A stretch of DNA of 64,000 bases from Ipomoea triloba (Eukaryota > Streptophyta > Magnoliopsida > Solanales > Convolvulaceae): NCBI RefSeq assembly GCF_003576645.1, contig NC_044919.1:24244081-24308080 (forward strand), read 5' to 3'. Numbering within the stretch: the first letter of the stretch is position 1; each line of letters starts with the position of its first letter. This document shows positions 22,880-32,510 of this stretch, in pieces. Made by a program: the position numbers and the translations under genes. The notes beneath the pieces were generated by a model. That model had not been told where the DNA came from and did no database searches. It worked only from the letters and a program-made list of their open reading frames with translations.

Positions 22880-23619
22880 CACTGTTGCAAAAATCGGTTT
22901 CCGAGGTCGCCTAAGCGCTAGGCGCCCCTAGGCCGAGGTGAATCGCTCCCTAGTAGACCGACTCTGCCAAATTCGGTCGAGTTAACTCACCCAACTCGGC
23001 GGAGTTAGTCGAGTTAACTCGAGAGAGTCGGCCTTGTTAATTGTTTTTATTATATATAATTTATTTATTTATATAAATAAAAGAAGTAAGATATATATAT
23101 ATATATATATGTATATGTATATATGTATATATATATATATATATACATATTGAGTGGTGTATTTCGTAACATTGAGTGGTGCATTTCTTAACATTGAGTG
23201 GTGTAAACCGCACGGCCGCACGTAAGGGCGCGGCCACACCTGAACATGACCATATATATATATATGGTCATGTTCAAGTGTGGCCGCTCCTTAACGTGTG
23301 AACAGTGTGGCCTCATCACTATGTATACAGATATACAGTACTCAGTGTTAGAAAATGCACCACACAAATATGCATCGTTAGGTACACATCACCAAAAAAC
23401 ACACCACTAGGTATGCAAATATACACCACACAGTGTCAGCAAATTTACCATTAGGGGTAGGGGAGTTATGCTGCATTATTTTGAGTGTGTGACATGTGTT
23501 TTATGGTGTTTTTGTGTATTTTTATTGTGGTGCGTTTTCTAACATTGAGTGGTGCATTTTCTAATATTGAGTGGTGTGAACCGCACCGACCGCACAGGAA
23601 GGCGCAACCACATTTGAAC

Positions 23620-23685
<66 letters not shown>

Positions 23686-23788
23686 CATACACCCACACAC
23701 ATGCACTATTTTTTTTTTATATGTTGTCGCCTAGGCGCTAAGCTCTAATTTACCGTCTGACTAACTCCTAGCGCCTACTGCAACCATG
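22880..23788. mobile_element. hAT-type non-autonomous element
   Basis: The ends CACTGTTGCA and, from the other strand, CATGGTTGCA form short imperfect inverted repeats. The flanks carry the 8-bp duplication CTCCAAAG (22872-22879 and 23789-23796). Subterminal GCGCTAGG/CCTAGGCGC words occur near both ends. The centre holds (TA)n tracts and pieces of the GTGTGGCC-ended elements described at 37308. No transposase. Confidence 0.85.
23090..23690. repeat. (TA)n tracts with GAGTGGTG-repeat elements
   Basis: (TA)n at about 23092-23150 and 23622-23684, plus a short one at 23253-23264. Between them are AACATTGAGTGGTG repeats and ends reading GGCCACACCTGAACATGACC, the same terminus as the element at 37308-37554. 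At least two partial elements abut through the (TA)n tract. Confidence 0.8.
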
Positions 23789-24060
23789 CTCCAAAGTCTT
23801 TAATTTGGTGATTGCTCTGGTGCTCTCCTCAGTGGCGAGTCACGCCATGGTCTATCCCAGCGTGCCCAAAACTCCAAAAAATCATCACTTCAGTCATCCA
23901 ATTGTGCTCTCAAGATTAGGTGACTTCAAAGCTAGACTTGTTCAAATAGTCCACCTTATGCCTCAAAACATCAATTCTTTGCAAAATCACCTAGCAAACA
24001 CAATAATTTCATGAGTGACCAAAGTGACTCCATAAAACAATGAGTAACAAGCAAAAACAC

Positions 24061-24640
24061 TAAAATATTTAAGAAAAAAAGAATGAGTTTAAACATTCAT
24101 TATGGATGCTAAAGTGGATGTTGGGGCCTACAAAAAAATTGGTAGAAAAACTGGATGAGATCGCTCTTATATTGTGGGGCAAATTCTGTGTTGACCATGA
24201 ATAAAAGGTATATTATTTTTAATTTACTAAAGGTGAATTATTTATGTACTGAATGCACATTATTTGATAGTATACAAAACAATGCGCCTACTTCCAAACT
24301 CGATCGATCAAATAATGTACCTTTAGTATATTAAAAATTTATTATTTATTCATGCATCACGGAATAAGGATAGATATTACAAACCATGAGTAAATGTACA
24401 TTTGAAATATTCTAAATGTATATGATTGATATTATGTATAACGCACACTATTTGGTAGTAAATCAAATAATGTATTTTCAAGAAATGAACCTTTAGTGTA
24501 TTAAAAATGTGCCTTTAATATAATAAACATGTATCTTATGTCAGGGTTCACCTTATAAGGTGAACATGGTCTATATTATAATGATGAACCCTTACGTGAA
24601 CCATGGTCTATAATATAATGATTGGTTGATTTCTATAAAA
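24061..24640. other. No gene; AT-rich with short repeats
   Basis: Contains repeated words (CTTTAGTATATTAAAAAT; CCATGGTCTATATTATAATGAT twice near 24570 and 24600) and short inverted GTGAACC/GGTTCAC pairs. Probably a degraded element. Confidence 0.4.
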
Positions 24641-25146
24641 AGGTCATGTTTGTTAGCCTTGCTAAAGGTTAACCATCTGGAATCTTTGATCATGCAACTG
24701 AAGTTCACCAATTCAATATTTGGAGATGAAGGAGATGATATATATGCATTGCCAAAAACAACTGAGCCGGCTGGTATGGCAAAACCTTTTTCCAGACAGG
24801 GTTGATGTCATTTGGAAGGCCTGTCTTAAATTTGTACCTTTACACATCAAAGATGATAAAAGTAATGTACTTTGCAAATTGCAACTTGTGACTATAGTAG
24901 CATGTGGGAAGTTTTCCTTGCCAACCAAAGATTATCACAAAAGTAGTGGGTTAGTTTGATCAGAAATAAAGCCACTAAGACAGCTAAAAAGTTTCGTTGC
25001 AGTAACACACTAACATGCATGCATGCAATCTGCATACAAAAGATGAGTCATCAGATATGATCGTCCTCGTGAGTCGTGCCTACATGTTTAGACCAGACAT
25101 AATCCAACTACTTTCTCAGACGGGCCAAAATGATTTTAAAACAATA

Positions 25147-25632
25147 TGGGTGTTTGGTTGGAACTTGGAAAGAATGAATTAGGGAGGAAAAGAAAGTGGG
25201 CAAAGAATAAAGTGACAATAAAGTAAGAATTTAAATTTGATATTATTTGGTAGGGAGGAATAGAATTATTGAGAATGTGAAGGAAAGAAGTGATATAAAT
25301 GTTTTTGTATAATTGTTAAATATTATTGAAATAAATAATAATGTATGTCCTAGTATTTTGACATTATTGGTTGCTTGCTGTTAGTGCTTAGTTATTTTGT
25401 TAATACGTGCTTTGTTAGTGGGTAGATCATTAGTACGTGGTTTGTTTGTTTCTATTTCATTGCATTCTCTCTGTCTTTGTAATGCCTATATAAAAGGCTA
25501 TATTAGTTGCATAATAATGATATGAGTTTTCCCTACTCTTGTTTCTCCTTATTATATAACATTTGGTATCTGAGTCGGGTTAAATATTTGCTGTAATTGA
25601 ATTACAACTAGGTCCAACCAAACAATCCAAAA
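25147..25632. mobile_element. Tourist-like element containing an LTR/primer-site relic
   Basis: The edges GGTGTTTGGTTGGA and TCCAACCAAACAATCC are inverted. Inside, a sequence ending CTTATTATATAACA is followed by TTTGGTATCTGAGTCGG. That is an LTR end plus an initiator-Met tRNA primer site with one change, so a copia-type fragment inserted here. No second LTR. Confidence 0.5.
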
Positions 25633-25913
25633 TAAAAAGACATGAAAACTGTACTCCCTAATTTCTTATGCAAGTTGCATTGTAACAAAACCATCTCTGC
25701 AATTTAAGTACTACATATACCATGCTAATACTATATTCACAACAATCTTTTACAAAAATAATTATAAAAACTAGCAACCATGCATTGCATGGTACCTTTT
25801 TTCTCAAAGGCCAGGATTTATAAACAAAAATGTAACTTTACTTTTTGGGTCATAATGATCAAAATCTGACTCATCCAACTAAAACTTAAGATCCACCAAC
25901 TGCCAACTTAACC

Positions 25914-25917
25914 CCCC

Positions 25918-25975
<58 letters not shown>
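25914..25975. repeat. (CT)n(TA)n microsatellite in the copy C promoter
   Basis: About 11 CT units followed by about 18 TA units. It sits where the TATA box lies in copies D and E, about 120 bases before the ATG. Confidence 0.95.
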
Positions 25976-25977
<2 letters not shown>

Positions 25978-26398
25978 GAAGAATGGTGTATACCAAAAAT
26001 CAGTTCATCTCATTCTACTCACCCTTTTGGCTTTAGCAAAGATAATTTCTTGTTATCCTTGTCAATATTTACAAAGAACTAAAGAAAGTTAGATATGAAG
26101 CAAAATCAGATGAAATCAAGCCTGGTTCCCATCAACTACTGGGCAGTTCTAATGAATCAGAGCTCAAGAAAATGGGCACTTCCTGATTCTGCACCCACCC
26201 AATGCAATCTGTCTCCCACTTCAAAACAACCAAAAATAAGAAATGGTGCTATGAGATTAAGGCCAAGGATAACAGACACTGTGAAGGGGAAGCTGATCCT
26301 AGGGGCCAAACTTCTCCAAGCTGGTGGCATCCAAAAGGTGTTCAAGAAGAACTTCAGTACTGTTAGAGACGGCGAAAAGCTGTTGAAGGCATCTCAAT

Positions 26399-26613
26399 TG
26401 ACGGAGAGCAGATGAGAAGGGTTAGAGAGAGAGAGTGAACACAGCTGGTTTGTGTGGAAAGGTGAAAAGTGATTTCATTATTCTGGGGAGAAGAAATATA
26501 TACAGGGGATAATGGGGATAATGACAGTGACGGTTGCAACAACCAATAACAAACCAAAGATAGGAAAGTTACAATAAAGCCCTTAAGCTATTCCTTCTTC
26601 TCTTCGTCCAATA
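26399..26613 (-). repeat. 3' LTR of the intact copia
   Basis: 215 bp, differing from the other LTR at two sites (AAGGG for AACGG near 26418; AATAAC for AATAAT near 26549). The last codons and stop of gag-pol lie inside it (26588-26613). Confidence 0.95.
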
Positions 26614-29600
26614 CCCCCCCGTAAGCTGGAGCGTATGGATTTTGTGCGCCCAGCTTAGATTTAAACTTGCAGAACATAGAGACAGGCAGAGGCTTAGTAA
26701 AACCATCAGCTACTTGGTTTTCGGATGAGACAGACAGAAGTTTGATCAGCCCTTGGTGCAGCTTCTCCCGGACTACATGACAATCAATGTCGATATGCTT
26801 TGTTCTTTCATGGAAAACGTGATTCTCAGCAATTGCCACGGCTGACTTGCTATCACAGAAAAGGGTTGCCGGTTTGTTCATGACGATATTCAGATCATGG
26901 AGCAGATAAGTGAGCCACTGAATCTCACAGGTAGTGGCGGCCAGAGCTCGATATTCAGCTTCTGAGCTTGACCGGGAAACGGTTGCTTGCTTTTTTGATT
27001 TCCAGGATATGAGCGCAGAACCAAGAAATATGCAGTATCCCGTAACTGATTTGCGTGTTTCATTGCAAGCGGCCCAATCAGAGTCAGAGAAAGCTTTGAG
27101 AAGTAAATCGTCGTTCTTGGGATAAAATAACCCCTGGCCCGGAGAGCTCTTAATGTACCTTAGAACACGATGAGCAGCTGTGAGATGCAAGTCTGTAGGA
27201 GCATCAACAAACTGACTCAGTTGTTGTACTGCATAAGCGATGTCGGGCCTAGTAGCGGTGAGATATAACAATCGTCCAACTAGACGTCTGTATAGGCTAG
27301 GATCTTCGATCATTTTTCCTTCACCATGTAACAATTTTGACCCCGGAACCATTGGTGAAACAGCCGGTTTGCATTGGAGGAACCCAGCCTCCTCCAGTAT
27401 GTCGATGGCGTACTTTCGTTGGCACAGGTATAATCCATTTTCTCCCATGTGTGCCTCAAGACCCAAAAAGAAACCCAAGGGTCCTAGATCTTTGATTTTA
27501 AACGCAATGTTCAGAAGCTGTTTCAGACGCTGAATAAGGTCCAAATTAGCACTCGCGACGATAATATCGTCGACATAGACAAGTAAGGCTATGAAACCGT
27601 CACCCTCGCTTTTGGTGAATAATGAGGGATCAACTACTGATTGTGTGAAACCATCGCAGATTAGAGCATCGGTGAGCTTGGCGTTCCATTGACGACTTGC
27701 TTGTTTAAGACCATATAATGATCTTAAGAGTCGGCAAACTTGGTTGGGCTTCTCACTCTCAAAACCCGGTGGTAGGAGCATATAAACTTCTTCATTAAGA
27801 TCCCCGTGAAGAAAGGCATTGTTAATGTCCATTTGATGAATGTGCCAGGACTTAGATACTGCCACACTGATGAATGTGCGAATCGTGGTCAGTCTTGCCA
27901 CCGGGGAGAAGGTTTCAAGATAATCTACGCCAAACTGTTGTGTATAACCCTTTGCTACAAGCCTCGCCTTGTACCTTTCTATTGTGCCGTCAGCCTTGAG
28001 CTTCACTTTGTAGACCCATTTGCAGCCAATGGGTGTTTTTCCTGGCGGTAGCTCGGTTAATTCCCAGGTCTTATTCTCTTGAAGGGCAATGATCTCATCA
28101 TTCATAGCCTGTTTCCAACAATCTTGTTGGACAGCCTGTTTGTATGTTCTTGGCTGGGCAATGGAAGCAACTGCTGCTGAAAAAACTTTGTGGGTGGTGT
28201 CAAGATTATCGAGTGACTCAATATTTGATAGAGAGTGAGGCGAGGTTCTATTGCAAGTGACCGTGTCACAGTAATAGTCCTGTAACCTGCTTGAAGGCTG
28301 ACGTATTCTAGTAGATCTTCGAGGCTGAGCAACTGAAGTATGTTCTGAATTGGATGTATGAGTCGGACTATGTTCAGCTGGCATGCTCATGTCTCTGTTG
28401 TTATTCACAGATATATCATTATGAACTGTATCTGAAGGTGGCACATTGGGAGGCATGTCTGGATGCACTCGAGGATGCTCAATATCATCTGTATCAAAAG
28501 AAAATTCCTCACAGCCAAATATAGGAACATTAGGCAGAGAGGGAACCTGCGGGTGTGCTTCAGACTGGACTTGGGTTGCCAATGGAAAGTGTTCTTCATA
28601 AAAAATCACATCCCTTGAGATGAAAGTGGACTGATTCAAAAGATCATACAGAATGTAGCCTTTCACACCAGCAGGAATTCCAACAAAAACGCACTTCCTG
28701 CTACGCGGAGCTAATTTATGGCGAGATGACGCTGAAGTGGAAGCATAACATGAGCAACCAAACACTTTAAGGTTATTGAGGTCAGGGTTGGTACCGTGTA
28801 GTTTGTAATGGGGGCTGGACCATTCGAGAACCACTGAAGGGAGCCTGTTGATGAGATGAACCGCGTGTATAACACATAATCCCCAGAATTCAAGAGGAAG
28901 CCCAGCCTGAAATCGAAGAGCACGAGCAACAGCTAGGATGTGTTGGTGCTTGCGCTCAACTACGGCGTTTTGCTGTGGAGTATTTACACAAGACCTCTGG
29001 TGGATTATGCCGTTTTCATTAAAGAATTCTTCCATGTTGAACTCCCGTCCATTGTCACTGCGTATGATCTTAATGGCTAGGCCAAACTGAGTGTGAACCA
29101 TTTTGTGAAAATTTTTCAGCATTTCTCTAGCCTCAGACTTATTTCTCATCAGTCGTAACCATGTATATCTTGAATAATCATCCACAATGGTCAAGAAATA
29201 GCGTTCACTGCTCAAGGATTTTACATGGAACGGACCCCAAATGTCAACATGGATTAAATCGAAGCAGGCTTTCGAAGAAGTATTGCTCAACGGGAAAGGG
29301 GATCGTTTGTGTTTAGCGAGGTGGCATACATCACACATTAAATTCTTTGCACTAGAAACATGAACATCATCAAGAAGATGGAATTTATTCATGGGGAAAT
29401 GCCCCAGGCGTTGATGCCAAAGTTCAAGTAAGGAACACTGCATAGCAAAACTATTACAAGCATTAGCATTAATATTTGGTGGATCATTCAGCAGGTATAG
29501 TCCTTTGTCTTCCTTAGCAAAGCCAGTCATCCTCCCATGGTCCTCCCGAAGAAGACACTGACCACAGGTAAATATCAAAGAGTGAGCAGAATCTTGGAGC

Positions 29601-31081
29601 AATTTATTAACAGAGATGATATTGAATTTGAAAGATGGGATGTGCAAGGCATTCTTCAACCACAGATTATTGCTCAGCCTTATATTACCCATATGTTCAA
29701 CAGCAGCACTACTTCCATTTGGTAAGTTAACCATGGCCCCTCTCACAGTATAAAATTCATTGAAGTATTTAAGAGAACATATAATATGATCAGTGGCCCC
29801 GGAGTCTATGATCCAAGTGGAAGAATTCAAAGCAACAGAGTTAATTTGAGTAGGAATAGTATACTTGCCTTCACCACAGGGATCTGCCTTGTTGAAGTTA
29901 GGTGTGAGGGAAACTGCTGCAGTGGTAGATGGTTGATTCTGCGTGATTTGACTCTGGAGGAGAGTTATCAAGTTCTGAATCTGCTCAGTGTTTGTGGTAG
30001 CTGCTCCTAGCTGTTGTTTGCCTTTGGATCTGAAACCTGGTATCCACCCCGGTGGATAACCGTGTTTCTTGTAGCATTTCTCAATAGTATGTCCAGTCAT
30101 ACCACAGAAAGTGCATTTAGCAATGTTCCTACTGCTTCCTGTTGTATTCATGTATCTCTTACCATTAGAGTAGTTGACCGCATTGGCATTGATTTGGCTC
30201 AGCTCCTCTACAATGTCTGTACTAGTCTTAGCAGCATTAGCATGGCTTATTTCCAGACCTCCAATGTTCAGATTGGCAACATTCAGCTGTCTTTCATGTT
30301 TTTCTGCCATGACATACACCTTGTGTATGTCAGGTAGAGGATCAAGCACAAGGATTCCTGATTTCAAGGTGTTATAGTCTTCGTTCAGCCCCTCTAGGAA
30401 CCTAATTATCTGATCAATTTCCTGATCCTTTCTGATTTCATCCATTAAATCACAAGAGCAACGTGGCTCACATTTGCAGATAGGTAAAGGCCTGAGAGCA
30501 CTCATTTCTTCCCACAGAGACTTGCATTTTGTGTAGTAATCATTAATCGATAGGTTACCTTGCTTCAAGGCGTAGATGTCGTACTGAAGTCGTGAGATCC
30601 GATGTGGATCGCGCTGAGCAAATCGCCTTCTGAGGTCATTCCAGATGTCTACAGCTTTTCTCATATACATAACACTCTGAGCTACCGATGGGGAAACAGA
30701 CTTGCGAAGCCATGAACAAACGATCAGGTTGCATCTTCTCCAAGCGGCGTACTGGTGATGAGTCTTCTCTGGCTCTACGATGCTTCCATCAACCAGTCCC
30801 CACCTGTTTTTGATCTCCAATGCCTCCTGCATTGAAATACTCCATGAACTGTAGTTTGCGCTGCCTGTGAGCGGTGGACTGACCAGAGTTGAGCTTGGAT
30901 TTTCATTCACATTGAGGTAGAGAGGATTCTCTATGTCCTCTCCACCATTGTTCCTCTGCGGAACAGAATTTCTGCGAACTGGAGAGCGAACGATCGGCGA
31001 CGTCGCGCGAGCTCCTTCACTAGACTCGCCGGTGCCGGAGACCGCGGCGGCGTAACTGCCTCGCCTTGGCTCTGATACCAT
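26588..31081 (-). CDS. Copia gag-pol polyprotein (1497 aa)
   Basis: One open frame holds every expected domain in copia order. Gag (UBN2-like) lies at about residues 55-270. A CX2CX4HX4C knuckle (CTFCGMTGHTIEKC) is near 323. The aspartic protease is near 425 (IIDSGATDH). GAG-pre-integrase (LWHQRLGH) precedes integrase (DIWGPF; IRSDNGREF). Reverse transcriptase follows (RLVAKGYTQQFGVDY; LYGLKQASRQWNAKL; catalytic YVDDI), then RNase H (SRSSSEAEYRAL; CDSKSAV; RTKHIDIDCH). All key acidic residues visible in the reverse transcriptase and RNase H are present. The ATG is formed by the last base of the 5' LTR and the first two bases of the primer site. The next ATG in frame is already within Gag, so this start is likely. 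The stop lies within the 3' LTR. Confidence 0.96.
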   Translation of the reverse strand: MVSEPRRGSYAAAVSGTGESSEGARATSPIVRSPVRRNSVPQRNNGGEDIENPLYLNVNENPSSTLVSPPLTGSANYSSWSISMQEALEIKNRWGLVDGSIVEPEKTHHQYAAWRRCNLIVCSWLRKSVSPSVAQSVMYMRKAVDIWNDLRRRFAQRDPHRISRLQYDIYALKQGNLSINDYYTKCKSLWEEMSALRPLPICKCEPRCSCDLMDEIRKDQEIDQIIRFLEGLNEDYNTLKSGILVLDPLPDIHKVYVMAEKHERQLNVANLNIGGLEISHANAAKTSTDIVEELSQINANAVNYSNGKRYMNTTGSSRNIAKCTFCGMTGHTIEKCYKKHGYPPGWIPGFRSKGKQQLGAATTNTEQIQNLITLLQSQITQNQPSTTAAVSLTPNFNKADPCGEGKYTIPTQINSVALNSSTWIIDSGATDHIICSLKYFNEFYTVRGAMVNLPNGSSAAVEHMGNIRLSNNLWLKNALHIPSFKFNIISVNKLLQDSAHSLIFTCGQCLLREDHGRMTGFAKEDKGLYLLNDPPNINANACNSFAMQCSLLELWHQRLGHFPMNKFHLLDDVHVSSAKNLMCDVCHLAKHKRSPFPLSNTSSKACFDLIHVDIWGPFHVKSLSSERYFLTIVDDYSRYTWLRLMRNKSEAREMLKNFHKMVHTQFGLAIKIIRSDNGREFNMEEFFNENGIIHQRSCVNTPQQNAVVERKHQHILAVARALRFQAGLPLEFWGLCVIHAVHLINRLPSVVLEWSSPHYKLHGTNPDLNNLKVFGCSCYASTSASSRHKLAPRSRKCVFVGIPAGVKGYILYDLLNQSTFISRDVIFYEEHFPLATQVQSEAHPQVPSLPNVPIFGCEEFSFDTDDIEHPRVHPDMPPNVPPSDTVHNDISVNNNRDMSMPAEHSPTHTSNSEHTSVAQPRRSTRIRQPSSRLQDYYCDTVTCNRTSPHSLSNIESLDNLDTTHKVFSAAVASIAQPRTYKQAVQQDCWKQAMNDEIIALQENKTWELTELPPGKTPIGCKWVYKVKLKADGTIERYKARLVAKGYTQQFGVDYLETFSPVARLTTIRTFISVAVSKSWHIHQMDINNAFLHGDLNEEVYMLLPPGFESEKPNQVCRLLRSLYGLKQASRQWNAKLTDALICDGFTQSVVDPSLFTKSEGDGFIALLVYVDDIIVASANLDLIQRLKQLLNIAFKIKDLGPLGFFLGLEAHMGENGLYLCQRKYAIDILEEAGFLQCKPAVSPMVPGSKLLHGEGKMIEDPSLYRRLVGRLLYLTATRPDIAYAVQQLSQFVDAPTDLHLTAAHRVLRYIKSSPGQGLFYPKNDDLLLKAFSDSDWAACNETRKSVTGYCIFLGSALISWKSKKQATVSRSSSEAEYRALAATTCEIQWLTYLLHDLNIVMNKPATLFCDSKSAVAIAENHVFHERTKHIDIDCHVVREKLHQGLIKLLSVSSENQVADGFTKPLPVSMFCKFKSKLGAQNPYAPAYGGVLDEEKKE
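26614..26620 (-). other. Polypurine tract of the copia
   Basis: A run of seven G on the - strand directly before the 3' LTR, where plus-strand DNA synthesis is primed in this class. Confidence 0.75.
31069..31080 (-). other. Primer-binding site (tRNA initiator Met)
   Basis: TGGTATCAGAGC on the - strand, immediately after the 5' LTR with no spacer; the standard plant copia primer site. Its first bases also form part of the gag-pol start codon. Confidence 0.95.
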
Positions 31082-31295
31082 GACGGAGAGCAGATGAGAA
31101 CGGTTAGAGAGAGAGAGTGAACACAGCTGGTTTGTGTGGAAAGGTGAAAAGTGATTTCATTATTCTGGGGAGAAGAAATATATACAGGGGATAATGGGGA
31201 TAATGACAGTGACGGTTGCAACAACCAATAATAAACCAAAGATAGGAAAGTTACAATAAAGCCCTTAAGCTATTCCTTCTTCTCTTCGTCCAATA
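31081..31295 (-). repeat. 5' LTR of the intact copia
   Basis: 215 bp, TATTGGACGAAG...CTCTCCGTCA in element orientation. A promoter must lie here. TATATATTTCTTC at about 31175-31187 of the - strand is a possible TATA region. Confidence 0.95.
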
Positions 31296-31799
31296 TCAAT
31301 GTTATTTATCAACAACATCTGGTCCAATGTCTGGCCTACTCTTTATTTCTACTCACAAAGTTTCCTTCCTTAGCGAGAGATCAATCAAAATCCCTTCTTC
31401 AACTGGAAAGTCGTCCATGAGAATTCATTATAAGGTATCTATCCCAATTGCCAAAATTAAGAGAGCAAATGAAAGTGAGAATTTGAAGAATCCATCAGAG
31501 AAGTACATACAAATAGTTACGGAAGACCATTTTGAGTTCTGGTTTATGTGGTTCCAACACCATCAAAGAACCTTGAAATATCTCCAGAATGTAATCATCT
31601 CTGAAGCTCAGTATCAGTAGAAATATCCATTAGGATTCTTTCCTTGTAAAATGTAGACAAAGTTGTAGGGCTCAAAAGACTGTATATAAGATTGGTTAAG
31701 TGTTGAAGCAGTTCTTGGAAATTGTTAAGTATACACATTAAACGAGTTAATTCCATCAATATTCCCCTAACTATGTTGATTTTTTCGTTTATGTCCCGT

Positions 31800-32510
31800 T
31801 AGTGAGGTGTTATGTGTGTGGGGGTAAATTAGTCACTTCATTATATCGGTTGAACCTTCTACTCTCTTTCTTCTCCCTTCATCTCGCTTCGTTGGTCAGA
31901 GACGCCTGCTATGGTGGAGCTCCGGCAAAGCAGCGACGTCCTCCAGCTCCGCGCGAACAGATCTCCTTCGGCAGAGCAGAGGCGGCTCTTCTTCCCGGAG
32001 ATCCAGAAGCAAAGTCAGCCTTCTTCCTCCCTCCCACATTCTTCAAATCGCCACCTTATCGCTATCACGAACACGATGAACAGGATTTGCAGCACCATGT
32101 TCAACAGGGAACTTCCTCTTGTACTGAAAGAGGAAGGAGAAAAATGATTAGAGATATAATGTGGTTGTGGAAAATCTGTAGCATATGACTAGGGTTAGGG
32201 CTAAGACAACCGCCACTGCTACGAAATCGATCTCGTTGGAGAGGACGTAATCGATGATTAGGTTAGCTCCGGTTATTTTTTTTTTGAAGATAGCTCCGGT
32301 TAGCTCCGGTTATGAATGCCAGAAATTCCCCTGCAATTGAGGTGGTATAGTTTTTTTTTTTAGGTATCTCTTGTGTTGGTTGAGCTGTTCTCGTACCTAA
32401 TTCGTAAGAAATGAACATTATGTGAAGCAACCTCAGCAACTGATGAAGCTGACTTCGCATCACAGTGTCTGTATATTAAATTAAATGTGTACATATTTAA
32501 TGTTCCAACC
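31800..32510 (+). other. Left part of the Pack-MULE; origin unclear
   Basis: GC-richer than its surroundings at 31880-32080, with an open frame from ATG 31911 (78 residues, rich in Ser, Gln and Arg) and an overlapping one. I recognise no domain. It may be a third captured host fragment, such as a 5' exon. From 32290 to 32510 it is AT-rich, perhaps 3' flank of the SRPBCC fragment. Confidence 0.4.

Larger units (their letters stand above)
21959..24060 (-). mobile_element. Asp-primed gypsy-type LTR, fragment with nested hAT element
   Basis: It starts at TGATAAGATG next to the primer site, giving the - strand 5' LTR. It shares blocks with the solo LTR at 17089-18645. It is interrupted at 22880-23788 by a hAT element. 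The expected CTTATCA terminus was not found, so the right end is an estimate. Confidence 0.65.
24650..26094 (+). promoter_or_regulatory. Upstream region of copy C, shared with D and E
   Basis: Blocks recur upstream of copies D and E. One is AGTAGCATGTGGGAAGTTT (about 24897). Next is TGAGTCA in GATGAGTCATCA (25044-25050). Then GGGTCATGATGATCAAA (about 25848) with a second TGACTCA (25867-25873), and finally a leader with TCAGTTCAT..CATTCTACTCACC before the ATG at 26095. Two insertions interrupt it: a Tourist-like element with an LTR relic (25147-25632) and a (CT)n(TA)n microsatellite. TGAGTCA is a bZIP-type site; binding here is inferred. Confidence 0.7.
26399..31295 (-). mobile_element. Complete Ty1/copia retrotransposon
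   Basis: A 4897-bp element on the - strand with two 215-bp LTRs that differ at 2 positions, a perfect initiator-Met primer site, a polypurine tract, and one uninterrupted gag-pol frame. It is flanked by the 5-bp duplication TCAAT (26394-26398 and 31296-31300) inside copy C. LTR ends read TATTGG...CGTCA in the element's orientation, not the usual TG...CA start. The near identity of the LTRs and the open frame mean a recent insertion, and it may be active. Confidence 0.97.
26095..31620 (+). pseudogene. GEM-like GRAM-domain gene, copy C, split by a copia element
   Basis: The first part (26095-26398) runs from ATG (MKQNQMKS) through PRITDTVKGKLILGAK and the start of the GRAM domain to KASQ. The second (31301-31620) resumes with YLSTTSGP, GLLFISTHK, YKVSIPIAKIK, EFWFMWF and a TAG at 31618-31620. 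Removing the element plus one 5-bp duplication restores one frame of exactly 624 bases, 207 codons plus stop, with no other defect. Two extra codons relative to D (in NFSTVRDG and in GKSSMR) are in frame. The gene was therefore intact when hit. As it stands it would give only a truncated protein lacking most of GRAM. It is single-exon, like D and E. Confidence 0.92.

Noticed and set aside
23466..23702. Cys-rich and Tyr/Ile frames near the (TA)n tract
   Set aside because: Microsatellite and element-terminus translation.
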